DNA of 64,000 bases from Nonomuraea sp. NBC_00507 (GCF_036013525.1 NZ_CP107853.1:12400001-12464000); one strand, 5' to 3'; positions 31,566 to 40,601 are shown, counted from the stretch's first letter. Numbers and translations are program-made. Notes: generated from the letters alone by a model not told the origin.

Positions 31566-31931
31566 TCATCGATCCCGGTTCGGATTGGCCGAGCGCAGGA
31601 TCCGAAGATGGCCGCGTCGTCCGACCTCGACGGCGTCGCCGACGGGCTCAGCACCAGCCCGTGCCGGCCTGGCGGCCTCCCTGACCGCGTTGGCCAGCGC
31701 CTCGAGATCGTCGGAGCTGGGCGAGGCGCCGTCCGTCGGCAGCCGCACCACCTCCCAACCGCGGGGAGCGGTCAGCCGCTCGGCGTGTTCGGCGCACAGG
31801 TCGTAACAGTGTGGCTCCGCGTACGTCGCCAGGGGGCCGAGAACCGCGGTCGAGTCGGCGTATACGTACGTGAGCGTGAAGACGGCAGGCTGGCTGCAAG
31901 CGGTGCGGGAACAGCGGCGGACGGGGCTCAC
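31566..31931 (-). CDS. DUF3499-family protein
   Basis: A 121-residue protein starting SPVRRCSRTACSQPAVFTLTY and containing ADSTAVLGPLATYAEPHCYD and CAEHAERLTAPRGWEVVRL, which is the full signature of actinobacterial DUF3499. The conserved cysteines and histidines (CSRTAC, HCYDLC, H) suggest a zinc-binding treble-clef-like fold. Function unknown. The GTG at 31931 is taken because family members begin MSPVRRCSR; an in-frame extension to 32108 has no homology. It is divergent from the metallopeptidase-like gene. Confidence 0.85.
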   Translation of the reverse strand: MSPVRRCSRTACSQPAVFTLTYVYADSTAVLGPLATYAEPHCYDLCAEHAERLTAPRGWEVVRLPTDGASPSSDDLEALANAVREAARPARAGAEPVGDAVEVGRRGHLRILRSANPNRDR

Positions 31932-32238
31932 GGAGGGACCGTATCTGGTAAGCGTGCGAGGCGCCACTACCTGAGCGCTCTTAACGAGCGTGTCGCCACA
32001 ATTCGGACACCTGTCGCAGCCTTTCCACCTACATGCCCCGATGACACCACCGCCCACCACCTGGCCGTATCCCGAGACCACCGCAATTGTCCCCCACAAA
32101 AGGATCACTTAACGGTCACCCTCACACCAGCACCACCACGCGGCCCCACTGCCCGGCGCAACGATCAGATGACGATCACCCACCGAAACGGCGCCGCCAC
32201 CCTGAGAACGGGAGCGGCCTCCCCTTAGACTTGCCCCT

Positions 32239-32679
32239 GTGACTCCGAAGCGCGGTCCCAGACGGCGCGATCGCCACGGTCGCGGCCTCCGCGGCCCGCT
32301 CGCCCCCTCCCACGTTCCCATGGCCAAGTCCCGCAGCGAACGCTTCGACGACCTCGTCCTCGACGCCGTCGACCGCCTCCGCCCCCGCTGGGAGCGGCAA
32401 CTGTCGGCCGTGGAGTTCGCCGTGGAGGAAGTGCCGCCGCTGAGCGAGCTGGACGACGGACCGCGCCTGACCTCGGACCCGATCCCGTTCGGCCGCGCCG
32501 ACGCGGCCACCGGCCAGAGCCCGGCATCGGTGGTGGTCTACAGGCGACCTTTGGAGGCCCGGGCAAGGGACCGCGACATGCTGGGCGCCATGGTCCACGA
32601 CACGGTGGTGGAACAAGTGGCCGTCCTGCTCGGCCTCTCCCCCGAAACCGTCGACCCCGGATATGACGACCGCCGCTGA
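32239..32679 (+). CDS. Metallopeptidase-family protein lacking HExxH
   Basis: A 146-residue protein of the small zincin-like metallopeptidase family (Pfam Zincin_1 type). After a basic N-terminus come SERFDDLVLDAVDRLRPRW and VEFAVEEVPP, then VVVYRRPLEARARDRDMLG and the motif region VHDTVVEQVAVLLGLSPETV. In the canonical family this last block reads with HExxH; here VEQVA replaces it, so the metal-binding histidines are lost. It is therefore probably not a peptidase. GTG start. It lies opposite DUF3499, a common actinobacterial arrangement. Confidence 0.75.
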   Translation: MTPKRGPRRRDRHGRGLRGPLAPSHVPMAKSRSERFDDLVLDAVDRLRPRWERQLSAVEFAVEEVPPLSELDDGPRLTSDPIPFGRADAATGQSPASVVVYRRPLEARARDRDMLGAMVHDTVVEQVAVLLGLSPETVDPGYDDRR

Positions 32680-32731
32680 ACGGGCATCGAAGGGCATCCG
32701 CAGACTCGATGACACCACTTCAGTCCCTCGA

Positions 32732-32842
32732 TCAACGGCTTGTACTGCTCACATGCCCAATTCTTGGCCCAGCGCAGCAATATGGACGTGAGACGTTCAG
32801 CATGTCCGGCTGCACACGCTTGGCCTGGACGTCTGCCACCAC
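32732..32842 (-). CDS. Possible small ORF with strong ribosome binding site
   Basis: A 36-codon frame (VVADVQAKRVQPDMLNVSRP...) starting at GTG 32842 or 32839, preceded by GAGGAGG at 4 or 7 nt. Upstream lies a tandem pair of GTTTGTTGC-type 9-mers. No family is recognised; it may be the 5' remnant of a lost gene or a leader peptide. The rest of the 32680-32965 interval shows nothing else. Confidence 0.25.
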   Translation of the reverse strand: MVADVQAKRVQPDMLNVSRPYCCAGPRIGHVSSTSR

Positions 32843-32965
32843 GTCACCTCCTCTTCGCAGTATCCGCAACAAACGCAACAAACGCAGGTCGCTTCACAGA
32901 CACAGCGATGAGTTCTGCCGGCTCAACAAGTCCAACCCTGCGAGCCGAACGACAGGAGGCCCGAC

Positions 32966-33349
32966 ATGGGCGAGCGAGTCAGCACCGCGATCACCGGCAT
33001 CAGGACTGTAGCCATCCCCGTCACCGACCAGGACCGCGCCGTCGAGTTCTACGTGAGCACCCTGGGTCTGGACAAGCTCCTGGACGCCCCGATCGAGCAG
33101 CTTCGCGGGCGGTGGATCGAGGTGGCGCCTTCAGGATCGACGACCTCGATAGCGCTCGTTCCCGCGTCCCCAGAGGCCCCGACCGGCGTCGAGACCGGCA
33201 TCCGCCTCACGACCGCGGACGCCGCATCCCTGCACCATGAGCTTGTGAAGCGCGGGGTCGACGTGGACGAGTTGCTGCTCTGGGAAGGCGTCCCGCCGAT
33301 GTTCACCTTCCGCGACCCGGACGGCAACGGTCTCGTGATCGTCGAATAG
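32966..33349 (+). CDS. VOC-family (glyoxalase-like) protein
   Basis: A 127-residue single-unit vicinal oxygen chelate protein: RTVAIPVTDQDRAVEFYVSTLGL for the first beta-alpha-beta-beta-beta module and GVPPMFTFRDPDGNGLVIVE for the second. Such proteins include dioxygenases, glyoxalase-like enzymes and metallothiol or antibiotic-binding resistance proteins. The usual metal ligands are only partly present (Glu127 at the end; no His in the first strand), so the activity is open. ATG with CAGGAGG upstream. A DUF1905 remnant follows. Confidence 0.85.
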   Translation: MGERVSTAITGIRTVAIPVTDQDRAVEFYVSTLGLDKLLDAPIEQLRGRWIEVAPSGSTTSIALVPASPEAPTGVETGIRLTTADAASLHHELVKRGVDVDELLLWEGVPPMFTFRDPDGNGLVIVE

Positions 33350-33371
33350 CGAAAGGGGCTTCGCCAGGGCG

Positions 33372-33450
33372 AGCAATCTCGACAAGGAGTTCACCGCGAC
33401 ACTGCTGAAGAGCCCGAGCCAGGGGGCTGGACGTACGTCGTGATGCCGGT
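33372..33450 (+). pseudogene. Remnant of a DUF1905-domain gene
   Basis: Translation gives SNLDKEFTATLLKSPSQG, then after one missing base in the G-run at 33422-33426 the match continues as GWTYVVMP in the next frame. This is the start of the DUF1905 family (typically FTATL...GGWTYVVMPGSAEFFGT). The rest of the domain is absent. It lies 22 nt after the VOC gene. Confidence 0.5.
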
Positions 33451-33509
33451 GGCCCGGATAGCCATGAAAACAACTTGCAGCGCGGGCACGGCAGAGAAAA
33501 GATTTCTGC

Positions 33510-34448
33510 ATGATCCGGGTCGATGGGTTAACCAAGGTCTTCCGCCGGCCACGCACCTTCTCCGGACCCTTCGGAGCTTTTCGCACGCTCGTCACCCGCC
33601 AATACGAGGAGACCACAGCCGTCGACGATGTCAGCTTCGAGATCGAAGAGGGCGAGGTCGTCGGTTACCTGGGGCCCAACGGCGCCGGCAAGTCCACCAC
33701 CATCAAGATCCTCACCGGGATCCTCACGCCGACGAAGGGCACCGTGGAGGTCAACGGCCTGGTGCCGTGGCGTGACCGCTCGGCCAACGCGCGCCACGTC
33801 GGCGTCGTCTTCGGCCAGCGCAGTCAACTGTGGTGGGACCTGCCGCTGATCGAGTCGTTACGCCTGGTGGGCTCGCTCTATGACGTTCCCGCTCCGCGCT
33901 TCGAGACGTCGCTGAAGAAGCTGCGCGACCTGCTGGGGCTGGACGACTTCCTCGACACTCCGGTCCGCCAGCTCAGCCTCGGCCAGCGGATGCGCGGCGA
34001 CCTGGCGGCGGCCGTGCTGTATGAACCTCCGCTCCTCTATCTCGACGAACCGACCGTCGGGCTGGACGTGCTGGCCAAGGAGGCGGTCCGCGACTTCATC
34101 GTCGAGACCAACCGCGTCGGGCGGACCACCGTCATCCTGACCACGCATGATCTGGCCGACGTCGAGGCGCTGTGCAAGCGGATCATCCTCATCGACCACG
34201 GCCGGGTGCTCTTCGACGGCACCATCGACGCGCTGGTGAACCAGCCCAGGCGGCTGGTGGTCCTGCTGGAGTCCGAGCCGGAGCAGGTGCGCGGCGTGTC
34301 CCGGGACGCCGACGGCCGCTACGTCTTCGACATCCACGACGACCTGCCAGGCCTGATCGCCTCGATCGCCGCCGAGCAGACCATCCGCGACATGTCGATC
34401 GAGGAGCCTGACCTGGAGAGCGTGATCAAGGGGATCTACACCCGATGA
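33510..34448 (+). CDS. ABC-2 type exporter, ATP-binding protein
   Basis: A 312-residue ATPase: Walker A GPNGAGKST (55-63), Q-loop GVVFGQRSQLWWD, signature LSLGQRMRGDLA, Walker B LLYLDEPTVGLD and H-loop THDLADVE, followed by an accessory C-terminal domain (about 240-312). It pairs with two ABC-2 membrane proteins directly downstream; its stop overlaps the next start (ATGA). The type resembles DrrA-like and NatA-like exporters. Cargo (drug, lipid or glycan) unknown. Confidence 0.93.
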   Translation: MIRVDGLTKVFRRPRTFSGPFGAFRTLVTRQYEETTAVDDVSFEIEEGEVVGYLGPNGAGKSTTIKILTGILTPTKGTVEVNGLVPWRDRSANARHVGVVFGQRSQLWWDLPLIESLRLVGSLYDVPAPRFETSLKKLRDLLGLDDFLDTPVRQLSLGQRMRGDLAAAVLYEPPLLYLDEPTVGLDVLAKEAVRDFIVETNRVGRTTVILTTHDLADVEALCKRIILIDHGRVLFDGTIDALVNQPRRLVVLLESEPEQVRGVSRDADGRYVFDIHDDLPGLIASIAAEQTIRDMSIEEPDLESVIKGIYTR

Positions 34449-35200
34449 CCCGCATCGGCTTCCGCCTGGCCCTGGCCTACCGCAGCAACATCATCATGAC
34501 CTGTGTGGCACTCGTCGCCCAGGTGTTCCTGTTGCGCATGATCTGGACGTCGGTGTACGGCTCGCGCCCCGCGGCCGCCGGCCTCACGCTGGAGGCGCTG
34601 CTGGCTTACCTGACCTTGGCCAACTTGCAGGCCTTCGCCACCCACACCGTCGTCTCCAGCACCATCCACCACCGCATCCGTACCGGCATGGTCTTCTTCG
34701 ACCTGGCCCGGCCGATCGGCTACCTGCGGCAGATGGCCGCCTTCCAGATCGGGAACACCCTGGGCGGGCTGCTGATGCTCGCGCCGGTCATCCCGGTGGT
34801 CCTGCTGGTCGGCTCGATCACCGTGCCGGTCAACGGTCCCGGCTATGTGATCACGCTCGTGCTCGGGTACGTGATCGCCGTGCAGCTGGCGCTGCTGATC
34901 AGTCTGATCGGCTTCTGGACCATGGAGATCGGCGCCATCTCGCTGCTCTACCGGCTCGTCAGCCAGTTCTTCGCCGGGACGATGGTGCCGCTCGCCTTCT
35001 TCCCCGGCGTCCTCGGCGAGGTGGCCGAGATCCTGCCTTTCAAGTACATGGGGTACGTGCCCGCGGCGGTCTACGTCGGGCACATTTCCGATATCGCAGG
35101 TCCTGTTGTGGTTGAGCTCGCCTGGATCACAGGGCTGGGGGCCGTACTCGTCCTGACCTGGTCCCGCGCCCATCGAAGGGTGGTGATCCAGGGTGGCTGA
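34445..35200 (+). CDS. ABC-2 family permease, subunit 1
   Basis: A 251-residue integral membrane protein with six predicted transmembrane helices (first about 13-35), related to the ABC-2/DUF990 permeases. Segments HHRIRTGMVFFDLARPIGY (the cytosolic coupling region) and LYRLVSQFFAGTMVPLAFFP match the family's typical pattern. It starts within the stop of the ATPase gene and overlaps the second permease by 8 nt, so the three are made together. Confidence 0.88.
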   Translation: MTRIGFRLALAYRSNIIMTCVALVAQVFLLRMIWTSVYGSRPAAAGLTLEALLAYLTLANLQAFATHTVVSSTIHHRIRTGMVFFDLARPIGYLRQMAAFQIGNTLGGLLMLAPVIPVVLLVGSITVPVNGPGYVITLVLGYVIAVQLALLISLIGFWTMEIGAISLLYRLVSQFFAGTMVPLAFFPGVLGEVAEILPFKYMGYVPAAVYVGHISDIAGPVVVELAWITGLGAVLVLTWSRAHRRVVIQGG

Positions 35201-35990
35201 GGTCCTCCGCGCCCTACGCCTGTACGTGCTCCTCCAGCGCGCCTCGGCCCGCGGCGCCATGCAATATCGCCTCAACACCGTGATCGGCATCATCAGCGGC
35301 GCCATCTGGCAGGGCACCGGGTTCGCCTTCATCTGGGTGGTGATGCACACCTTCCCGTCGCTGGCGGGCTGGGGACTTGCGGAGATCGCCTTCCTGTACG
35401 GCCTGCGCCTGACCGCCCACGCCCTGGCGATGATCCCCCTGATCAGCGTGAACGACATCCACTCGGTGGTACGCAACGGTGAGTTCGACCGCTTCCTCCT
35501 CCGACCGCTCAATCCCCTCGTCCAGCTCATGGGCAACCGAATGGGCATCAGCCAGATCGGCGACCTGCTCGTGGGCGTCACGCTCCTCGCCGTCGCCGCC
35601 CAGAACGCACATGTCCAGTGGAACGCCTGGCTGATCGCCTTCTGCTTCGTGGCGATCGTCGGCGGCGCCCTCATCGAGGCCGCTTTCTTCGTCGCCCTCT
35701 GCTCGCTGTCGCTGCGCATGATCGACACATTCGCCCTGCGTGTCTTCGTCGACGACATCTTCAGCAAGTTCGGCTCGTACCCGATGAAGATCTTCGGTAG
35801 CACGGTCGAGTGGCTGCTCACCTTCGTGTTGCCGGTCGCCTTCGTGGCGTACGTACCCTCGGGCGTCGTGCTGGGCAAGCTCGACAATCCCTGGGCCCTG
35901 GCGGCCCCTCTGCTGGGTGTGCTCCTGGTCGCGCTGGCCTACCTCATCTGGCGGCGTCAGCTCGACCACTATCAGAGCGTCGGCCACTGA
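35193..35990 (+). CDS. ABC-2 family permease, subunit 2
   Basis: A 265-residue membrane protein with six transmembrane helices, homologous in organisation to the preceding subunit (NDIHSVVRNGEFDRFLLRPLNPL is the DUF990-type coupling segment). The two permeases presumably form a heterodimer that the ATPase energises. GTG start (VAEVLRALRLYVLLQRASARG) 8 nt inside the upstream gene. It converges with the DUF5719 gene. Confidence 0.88.
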   Translation: MAEVLRALRLYVLLQRASARGAMQYRLNTVIGIISGAIWQGTGFAFIWVVMHTFPSLAGWGLAEIAFLYGLRLTAHALAMIPLISVNDIHSVVRNGEFDRFLLRPLNPLVQLMGNRMGISQIGDLLVGVTLLAVAAQNAHVQWNAWLIAFCFVAIVGGALIEAAFFVALCSLSLRMIDTFALRVFVDDIFSKFGSYPMKIFGSTVEWLLTFVLPVAFVAYVPSGVVLGKLDNPWALAAPLLGVLLVALAYLIWRRQLDHYQSVGH

Positions 35991-36034
35991 CCTCGGCGAA
36001 GAGCGCTGGAGGCAGGGTCATCGGCGCCGAAGAG

Positions 36035-37345
36035 CTACGGCTGGACCACGTGAGGCGTGTCGGTGAGAGGAGGGAGCAAGGTCCACCTGCGGGCCTGCGC
36101 CAGGGGCTGGGCCGTGATCAGCAGGCCGGTCTTGAGGCGCTCCTCCACCACTCTCCCGCCGTACACCTCCCCAGACACGGGTGTGACGACGACCGCGAAG
36201 TCGCCCTTGGCCTTCAGCGGGACGTTTCGCGTCCGCGCCGCCGGGACCTCCACGTCGAACGGTGGCTCCGCCTCTCCCTTCCCCGGCACGATTTGTACCC
36301 GTACCTTGCCGGGCCGTCCACCCAGTGCTGTGAGGATCAGGCGGGAGCCGGTGCCGTTGCGGGCCACCGCGCTGCCCAGGTCCAGCGAGGGTGTGCCGGC
36401 GGTGAAGGCGATGTCCGAGCGGCCGCCGGTGCCGGTCATCACCAGGCCGGCCACGATCGGGGTTTCCGAGGTGAGGACGAGGGCCGCCGAGGAGCCACCC
36501 ACGCCGGTGGTCACGTCCACTGAGACGACGCTTCCCGCCGGTACGTCCACCGTCTCGCGGCCCCTCATGGCGTACTCGGCGTCCTCGCTCACCGCCCTCA
36601 CCCGCACGAGCGCGTCGGTGTCGCCGGGGGCGGCGACGAGGAGCTCGCGGCGGCCGCCGCCGCCCGGAATCCCGGGGACGACGACGCGCGTCGCGGGTGG
36701 CGCGGCGGCCGGGAGCCAGTCGACGCCTCCGGTCTCGAGCGTGGTGCGGGCGCCGACGGCGACGCGGCCGAAGATGGTGGTGACGCTCACGGCCATGATG
36801 TCGGCCGACGGGGCGAGCGTCCTCATGTCGATTTCGCGGTGCTCGCCGGGCGCGACCTCCAGGCCGATCCCCTTGTCGCCGGAGATCAGGCCCTCGGCCG
36901 CGTGGACCTGTACGTCGGCCAGCGCCGGCGCCTTGTCCGCGTTCGTGAGGTGCAGGATCACGCCGGCGTTCGCCGGTCCGGGGCCGAGCAGCCAGGTCAC
37001 GGGGGCGGGCTCGGTGCAGCGTACGCCGGCCAGGCCGCGTGCGGCGCCCCGGGTGACGCGGGTGGTGTAGCCGGCCTCCAGCGCTGCGGGGCCCTTCGTC
37101 ACGTACGGCTTGCCGTCCGCCATCGTCTCGTGGGACAGGCCGCCGGGCAGGTACACGCCGACCTTCTCCCCCTTCGTGCCGGGACATACGGCGGTGACCG
37201 ACTCAACCGCCACCTTCCGGGGTGCAACCTGCCCAGGAGCGGCGGGGGCGGCCGGTCGGGTGACGTACGCCACGCCGTACAGGGCCACCAAGGCCACGAC
37301 CACCAGCGCCGGCAGGCCGAACCTGTTCTCGACGAAGGACTTCAT
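36035..37345 (-). CDS. DUF5719-family envelope protein
   Basis: A 436-residue protein with one N-terminal transmembrane anchor (about 11-30, LPALVVVALVALYGVAYV) and a long extracytoplasmic region with beta-strand-rich segments, matching DUF5719, a family found next to the large GT2 glycosyltransferase in actinobacteria. Cysteines in VTAVCPG and GVRCTEP may form a disulfide. No enzymatic motif. The start overlaps the 3' end of the glycosyltransferase gene by 4 nt, so a joint role in surface polysaccharide export or modification is inferred. Confidence 0.85.
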   Translation of the reverse strand: MKSFVENRFGLPALVVVALVALYGVAYVTRPAAPAAPGQVAPRKVAVESVTAVCPGTKGEKVGVYLPGGLSHETMADGKPYVTKGPAALEAGYTTRVTRGAARGLAGVRCTEPAPVTWLLGPGPANAGVILHLTNADKAPALADVQVHAAEGLISGDKGIGLEVAPGEHREIDMRTLAPSADIMAVSVTTIFGRVAVGARTTLETGGVDWLPAAAPPATRVVVPGIPGGGGRRELLVAAPGDTDALVRVRAVSEDAEYAMRGRETVDVPAGSVVSVDVTTGVGGSSAALVLTSETPIVAGLVMTGTGGRSDIAFTAGTPSLDLGSAVARNGTGSRLILTALGGRPGKVRVQIVPGKGEAEPPFDVEVPAARTRNVPLKAKGDFAVVVTPVSGEVYGGRVVEERLKTGLLITAQPLAQARRWTLLPPLTDTPHVVQP

Positions 37346-40230
37346 GACGCCCCCACCAGGACCGCACCGGGTGCAGGCTCCACGGCCTCCTGCCGGCTCT
37401 CACGCCGCCCCGGCGCGGCCAGCACGGCGAACACCAGCACCATCGCGGCCTGCGTCCACAACCACGGCTTGTGCAGGGCGCTCTCGGGCTGCGCGGGCAC
37501 GCGGGTGACCGGTTCGACGACGCGCCACAGGCCGCCGGCCTCCGACAGGCTCATGCGCTGCAGCGCAGGCTGGGAGTCGAGCGTCCTGCTCAGCTGCGGC
37601 GCGACCGGCGGCGCCACGGCGACCATCGCGATGCCGTGCTGCGCCAGCGTGGCCGCGTCGCCGCCGCGCCCGCCGGCCAGCCCTTGGGCGGCGGTGGAAA
37701 CGCGGGTGCGGGCCTCGGACGCGACGGGCAGCTCCGCTTCGCCGAGCAGCGGGGTACGCCCGTGCAGCACGGTGAACTCCGACCCCTTGATCACCAATGT
37801 GCGTTCCCCCTGGACGGTCTTGGAGGCGGCCAGGGCGGGCAGCACGTCGGGCGCGTCCCCGGCGAGCGGACCGCGGACCCCGGTGGCCACCCAGTAGCCG
37901 GCGGCCAGCAGCGGCGTGCTGAAGGCCACGCCCACCATCACCGTCGCCCCCAGCCGCCGCAGGCCGCCCCCGGCGCGCAGCCCGGCCAGGCGGTGTGCGG
38001 TCAGGCCCACGAGGACGACCAGCCCCATCCCCGCGAACGCCAGCGGTACCCCAGGCCACACCCGTGTGCCCTCGACAGAGAACCGGGTGACCAGGATCGC
38101 GGCGAGCATCCCGTACAGGGCGACGCCCCAGCCGACGGCGACGATCATACGCCGGCGGCGCAAGAGCAGCGCGGACAGAGCCGTCGCCAGCAGCCCCGCC
38201 GTCACCCAGAACGGCGGCAGCCCCGGCCCGCCAGGGGCCAACGCCAGCAACGACTCGGGGGCCGGTGCGGCGTCCACCAGCGCGGGATCGTGCAGCCCGG
38301 CCTCCAGCAGGAGCCTTCCTGGGTCGCTCACCAGAGTCGCGAGCCACGGGAACAGCAGCGCCACCGGGACGAGCAACGCGATGGCCATGGACACCGCGAC
38401 ACCATCCCGCCGCCCCAGGCCAGGTGCGCGGCCATCCCGGCCCACGCCGCCGGCGCCGGCCCGCCGGCCCGCACGGCTCCGCCGCGTCGCACCACGCCGT
38501 CGTCCCGCCGCCAAGGACAGTCCGCCCAGCACCGCCACCATCGGGTACACCAGCGGCACGAACGCCGTCCCCACCCCCAGCAGCAGCCCCAGCGCCCAGG
38601 CGGCGCGGCGGGCGGGACGGCGTTCGGCGGACAGGAGGGTCGTGGCGAGCGAGGCGTAGACCGGCAGCAGCACGAACACCACCGCCGTGCCCAGCCGTCC
38701 CGCCGCGATCGCGCCGGTCGCGACGGGCAGCAGCGCGTACGTCCCCGCCGCCCACGCCCGCGCGGGCACCGAGGGGATGAAGTGCCGCGTGGCCAGGTAC
38801 GCGGTGGCGCCCGCCAGCGGCACCGAGCCGAGCAGCAGCACCGACACGGCCAGCCACGTCTTGCCGAACGCGAGCGTGGACACAGCGGCCACGACCGCGA
38901 CGTACGGCGGCGCCCAGGCGTCCGAGCCGAGCCCGATGTCGTGGAATCCTTCGGTGTAGAACGCCCAGAGGTCGCCGGCGCCGCCGATCACGGGCACCAG
39001 CGCGCCCCCGCCGAGCCGGTCGCCGCCGAGCAGCGACCGCTCGGCGACCAGCGAGATCGCGGTCAGCGCGAGCATGAGGACGACGCCTGGGCGGGCCAGG
39101 AACCGTTTGACCGCGCCGGTGTCCGGCGGCGGGAGCACCTCGTCCTCCTCCGCGGACACGTGGTGGTGGCGGCCGGCCGAGTCGACAGGGGCCTCGCCGG
39201 CGAGGAAGCTCTGCGCCATGTCGATCAGCCGCTGGTAGGCCGCACCCGGAGGAGTCATCAACCGCTTGATGCGGACATATCCCTTCTTGCGGCCGTGGCG
39301 GCGGGCGCGCCGCGCCCTGAGCAGCCGGAACGGGTGCACCAGGATCGACCCCATGGCCACCATCTCGTCCAGCGCGTTCGCGGGCTGTTTGCTGACGAGG
39401 AACAACAGCGTGCGGAAGGCCGAGCCGAGCACGTTCCGTAGCAATGCCCACACCATGGCGCGAAAGGGCAGGTTCGCCATGACCACGAAGATCGCGTTTC
39501 GCCTGTCGAGCCGGCGCGGATGGTCGCCGCTGACCGTGATGCGCCGTCGCCTGCGTGCCGCCGCCTCGGCATGCCAGGCCACGGCCGAGGTCACGACCAG
39601 GACCTTGTGCCCAGCGTTGCGCACCCGCCAGCACAGGTCGAGGTCGTCGCGGAACAGCGGGAAGAACGGGTCCAGCCCGCCGATCTCCTCCCACACCTCG
39701 CGGCGGATCAGCATCCCGGCCGTCGACACCGACAGCACGTCGCGCGTGCCATCGTGCTGGCCCTGGTCGAACTCGCGCGGCTCCAGCCCCGTGTCCCTGC
39801 GCCCGGTACGTCCCACCGTCACGCCGATTTCGAGCAGCCGTCTCTGGTCGAGCCAGTCACGCAGCTTCGGTCCGAGCACGGCCGCCTTGGGATCGTGGCC
39901 GGCCGCGGTGAGCAGGGCTTCCAACGCACGCCTGTCGGGGGCGCAGTCGTCGTGAAGCAGCCAGATCCACTCGTCGGGCCCGCGCGAGGGCAGCCTCTCG
40001 AGCGCCTCGGCGACGGACTCGGCGAAGGCGGTCGAGCGCGGCAGGGAGATGACGTTGCCGCTGCCGAGCGTCTGGGCGAGCAGGTCGGCCGAGCCGTCCC
40101 TGCTGCCGTTGTCGACGCCGGCTACGCGATCGGGTCTGCGGCTCTGGCCGGCCAGCGCACGCAGCGTCTCTCCGAGCCAGCGCGCGCCGTCGTGGGCGAC
40201 GACGATCACAGTGACGTACGGGCGGGACAT
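37342..40230 (-). CDS. Large GT2 glycosyltransferase-membrane fusion protein
   Basis: A 962-residue protein. The N-terminal GT-A domain (1-260) has VTVIVVAHDGARWLGETL, an acidic WLLHDDCAPD site (His93-Asp95) and GLDPFFPLFRDDLDLCWR, typical of family 2. From about 280 to 930 there are a dozen or more transmembrane helices with short loops. It likely makes or elongates a wall-linked glycan at the membrane. ATG at 40230 (MSRPYVTVIVV) with AGGAG 11 nt upstream; a longer frame to 40269 adds a non-homologous stretch. It lies downstream of whiB, separated by a terminator, and is coupled to DUF5719. Confidence 0.9.
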   Translation of the reverse strand: MSRPYVTVIVVAHDGARWLGETLRALAGQSRRPDRVAGVDNGSRDGSADLLAQTLGSGNVISLPRSTAFAESVAEALERLPSRGPDEWIWLLHDDCAPDRRALEALLTAAGHDPKAAVLGPKLRDWLDQRRLLEIGVTVGRTGRRDTGLEPREFDQGQHDGTRDVLSVSTAGMLIRREVWEEIGGLDPFFPLFRDDLDLCWRVRNAGHKVLVVTSAVAWHAEAAARRRRRITVSGDHPRRLDRRNAIFVVMANLPFRAMVWALLRNVLGSAFRTLLFLVSKQPANALDEMVAMGSILVHPFRLLRARRARRHGRKKGYVRIKRLMTPPGAAYQRLIDMAQSFLAGEAPVDSAGRHHHVSAEEDEVLPPPDTGAVKRFLARPGVVLMLALTAISLVAERSLLGGDRLGGGALVPVIGGAGDLWAFYTEGFHDIGLGSDAWAPPYVAVVAAVSTLAFGKTWLAVSVLLLGSVPLAGATAYLATRHFIPSVPARAWAAGTYALLPVATGAIAAGRLGTAVVFVLLPVYASLATTLLSAERRPARRAAWALGLLLGVGTAFVPLVYPMVAVLGGLSLAAGRRRGATRRSRAGRRAGAGGVGRDGRAPGLGRRDGVAVSMAIALLVPVALLFPWLATLVSDPGRLLLEAGLHDPALVDAAPAPESLLALAPGGPGLPPFWVTAGLLATALSALLLRRRRMIVAVGWGVALYGMLAAILVTRFSVEGTRVWPGVPLAFAGMGLVVLVGLTAHRLAGLRAGGGLRRLGATVMVGVAFSTPLLAAGYWVATGVRGPLAGDAPDVLPALAASKTVQGERTLVIKGSEFTVLHGRTPLLGEAELPVASEARTRVSTAAQGLAGGRGGDAATLAQHGIAMVAVAPPVAPQLSRTLDSQPALQRMSLSEAGGLWRVVEPVTRVPAQPESALHKPWLWTQAAMVLVFAVLAAPGRRESRQEAVEPAPGAVLVGAS

Positions 40231-40301
40231 GGGCGGGTCACTCCTGGGGGGATGATCAGGCGCGCCCACCCTACAGGCGAAATCGGGTCAAAGGGGTGCG
40301 A

Positions 40302-40334
40302 AGAGGGTCACGCGGCAGTGCCGCGTGACCCTCT
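40302..40334 (-). terminator. Terminator after whiB
   Basis: Sixteen perfect base pairs around a single central base (40318), beginning 7 nt after the whiB stop codon (40341-40343). The GC-rich stem without U-tail is typical for actinobacteria and would separate whiB from the downstream glycosyltransferase. As the repeat is symmetrical it could also act on opposite-strand transcripts. Confidence 0.85.
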
Positions 40335-40340
40335 CTATGA

Positions 40341-40601
40341 CTAAACGGCCTGGCGTTTGATCCGTCTGCGCTCCCGCTCGGACAGCCCACCCCAGATGCC
40401 GAACCGCTCATCGTGCTCGAGTGCGTACTCAAGGCACTCGGCACGGACCTCGCACGATCGGCACACCTTTTTGGCCTCTCTGGTGGAGCCGCCCTTCTCC
40501 GGGAAGAACGCCTCCGGATCGGTCTGCGCGCACAACGCGCGCTCCTGCCAGCCGAGTTCTTCAGCGTCAAGCTGATCCTGTGCGATGACCGGATCGGTCA
40601 C
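40341..40601 (-). CDS. whiB: WhiB-family iron-sulfur transcription factor
   Basis: An 86-residue WhiB-like protein, matching developmental WhiB (WhmD/WhiB2 group). It has four cluster ligands, Cys24, Cys47, Cys50 and Cys56 (CxnCxxCx5C), the turn FGIWGGLSERERR and a basic C-terminus (RRRIKRQAV). In streptomycetes WhiB works with WhiA to trigger sporulation septation; in mycobacteria its orthologue controls division. GTG at 40601 with GGGAGG 6 nt upstream; an upstream ATG at 40664 would add an unrelated extension. Confidence 0.96.
   Translation of the reverse strand: MTDPVIAQDQLDAEELGWQERALCAQTDPEAFFPEKGGSTREAKKVCRSCEVRAECLEYALEHDERFGIWGGLSERERRRIKRQAV

Noticed and set aside
37471..39441. 656-codon plus-strand frame opposite the GT2 gene, rich in Gln/Arg/His
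   Set aside because: It is antisense to an unambiguous glycosyltransferase-membrane protein and has no ribosome site or homology.
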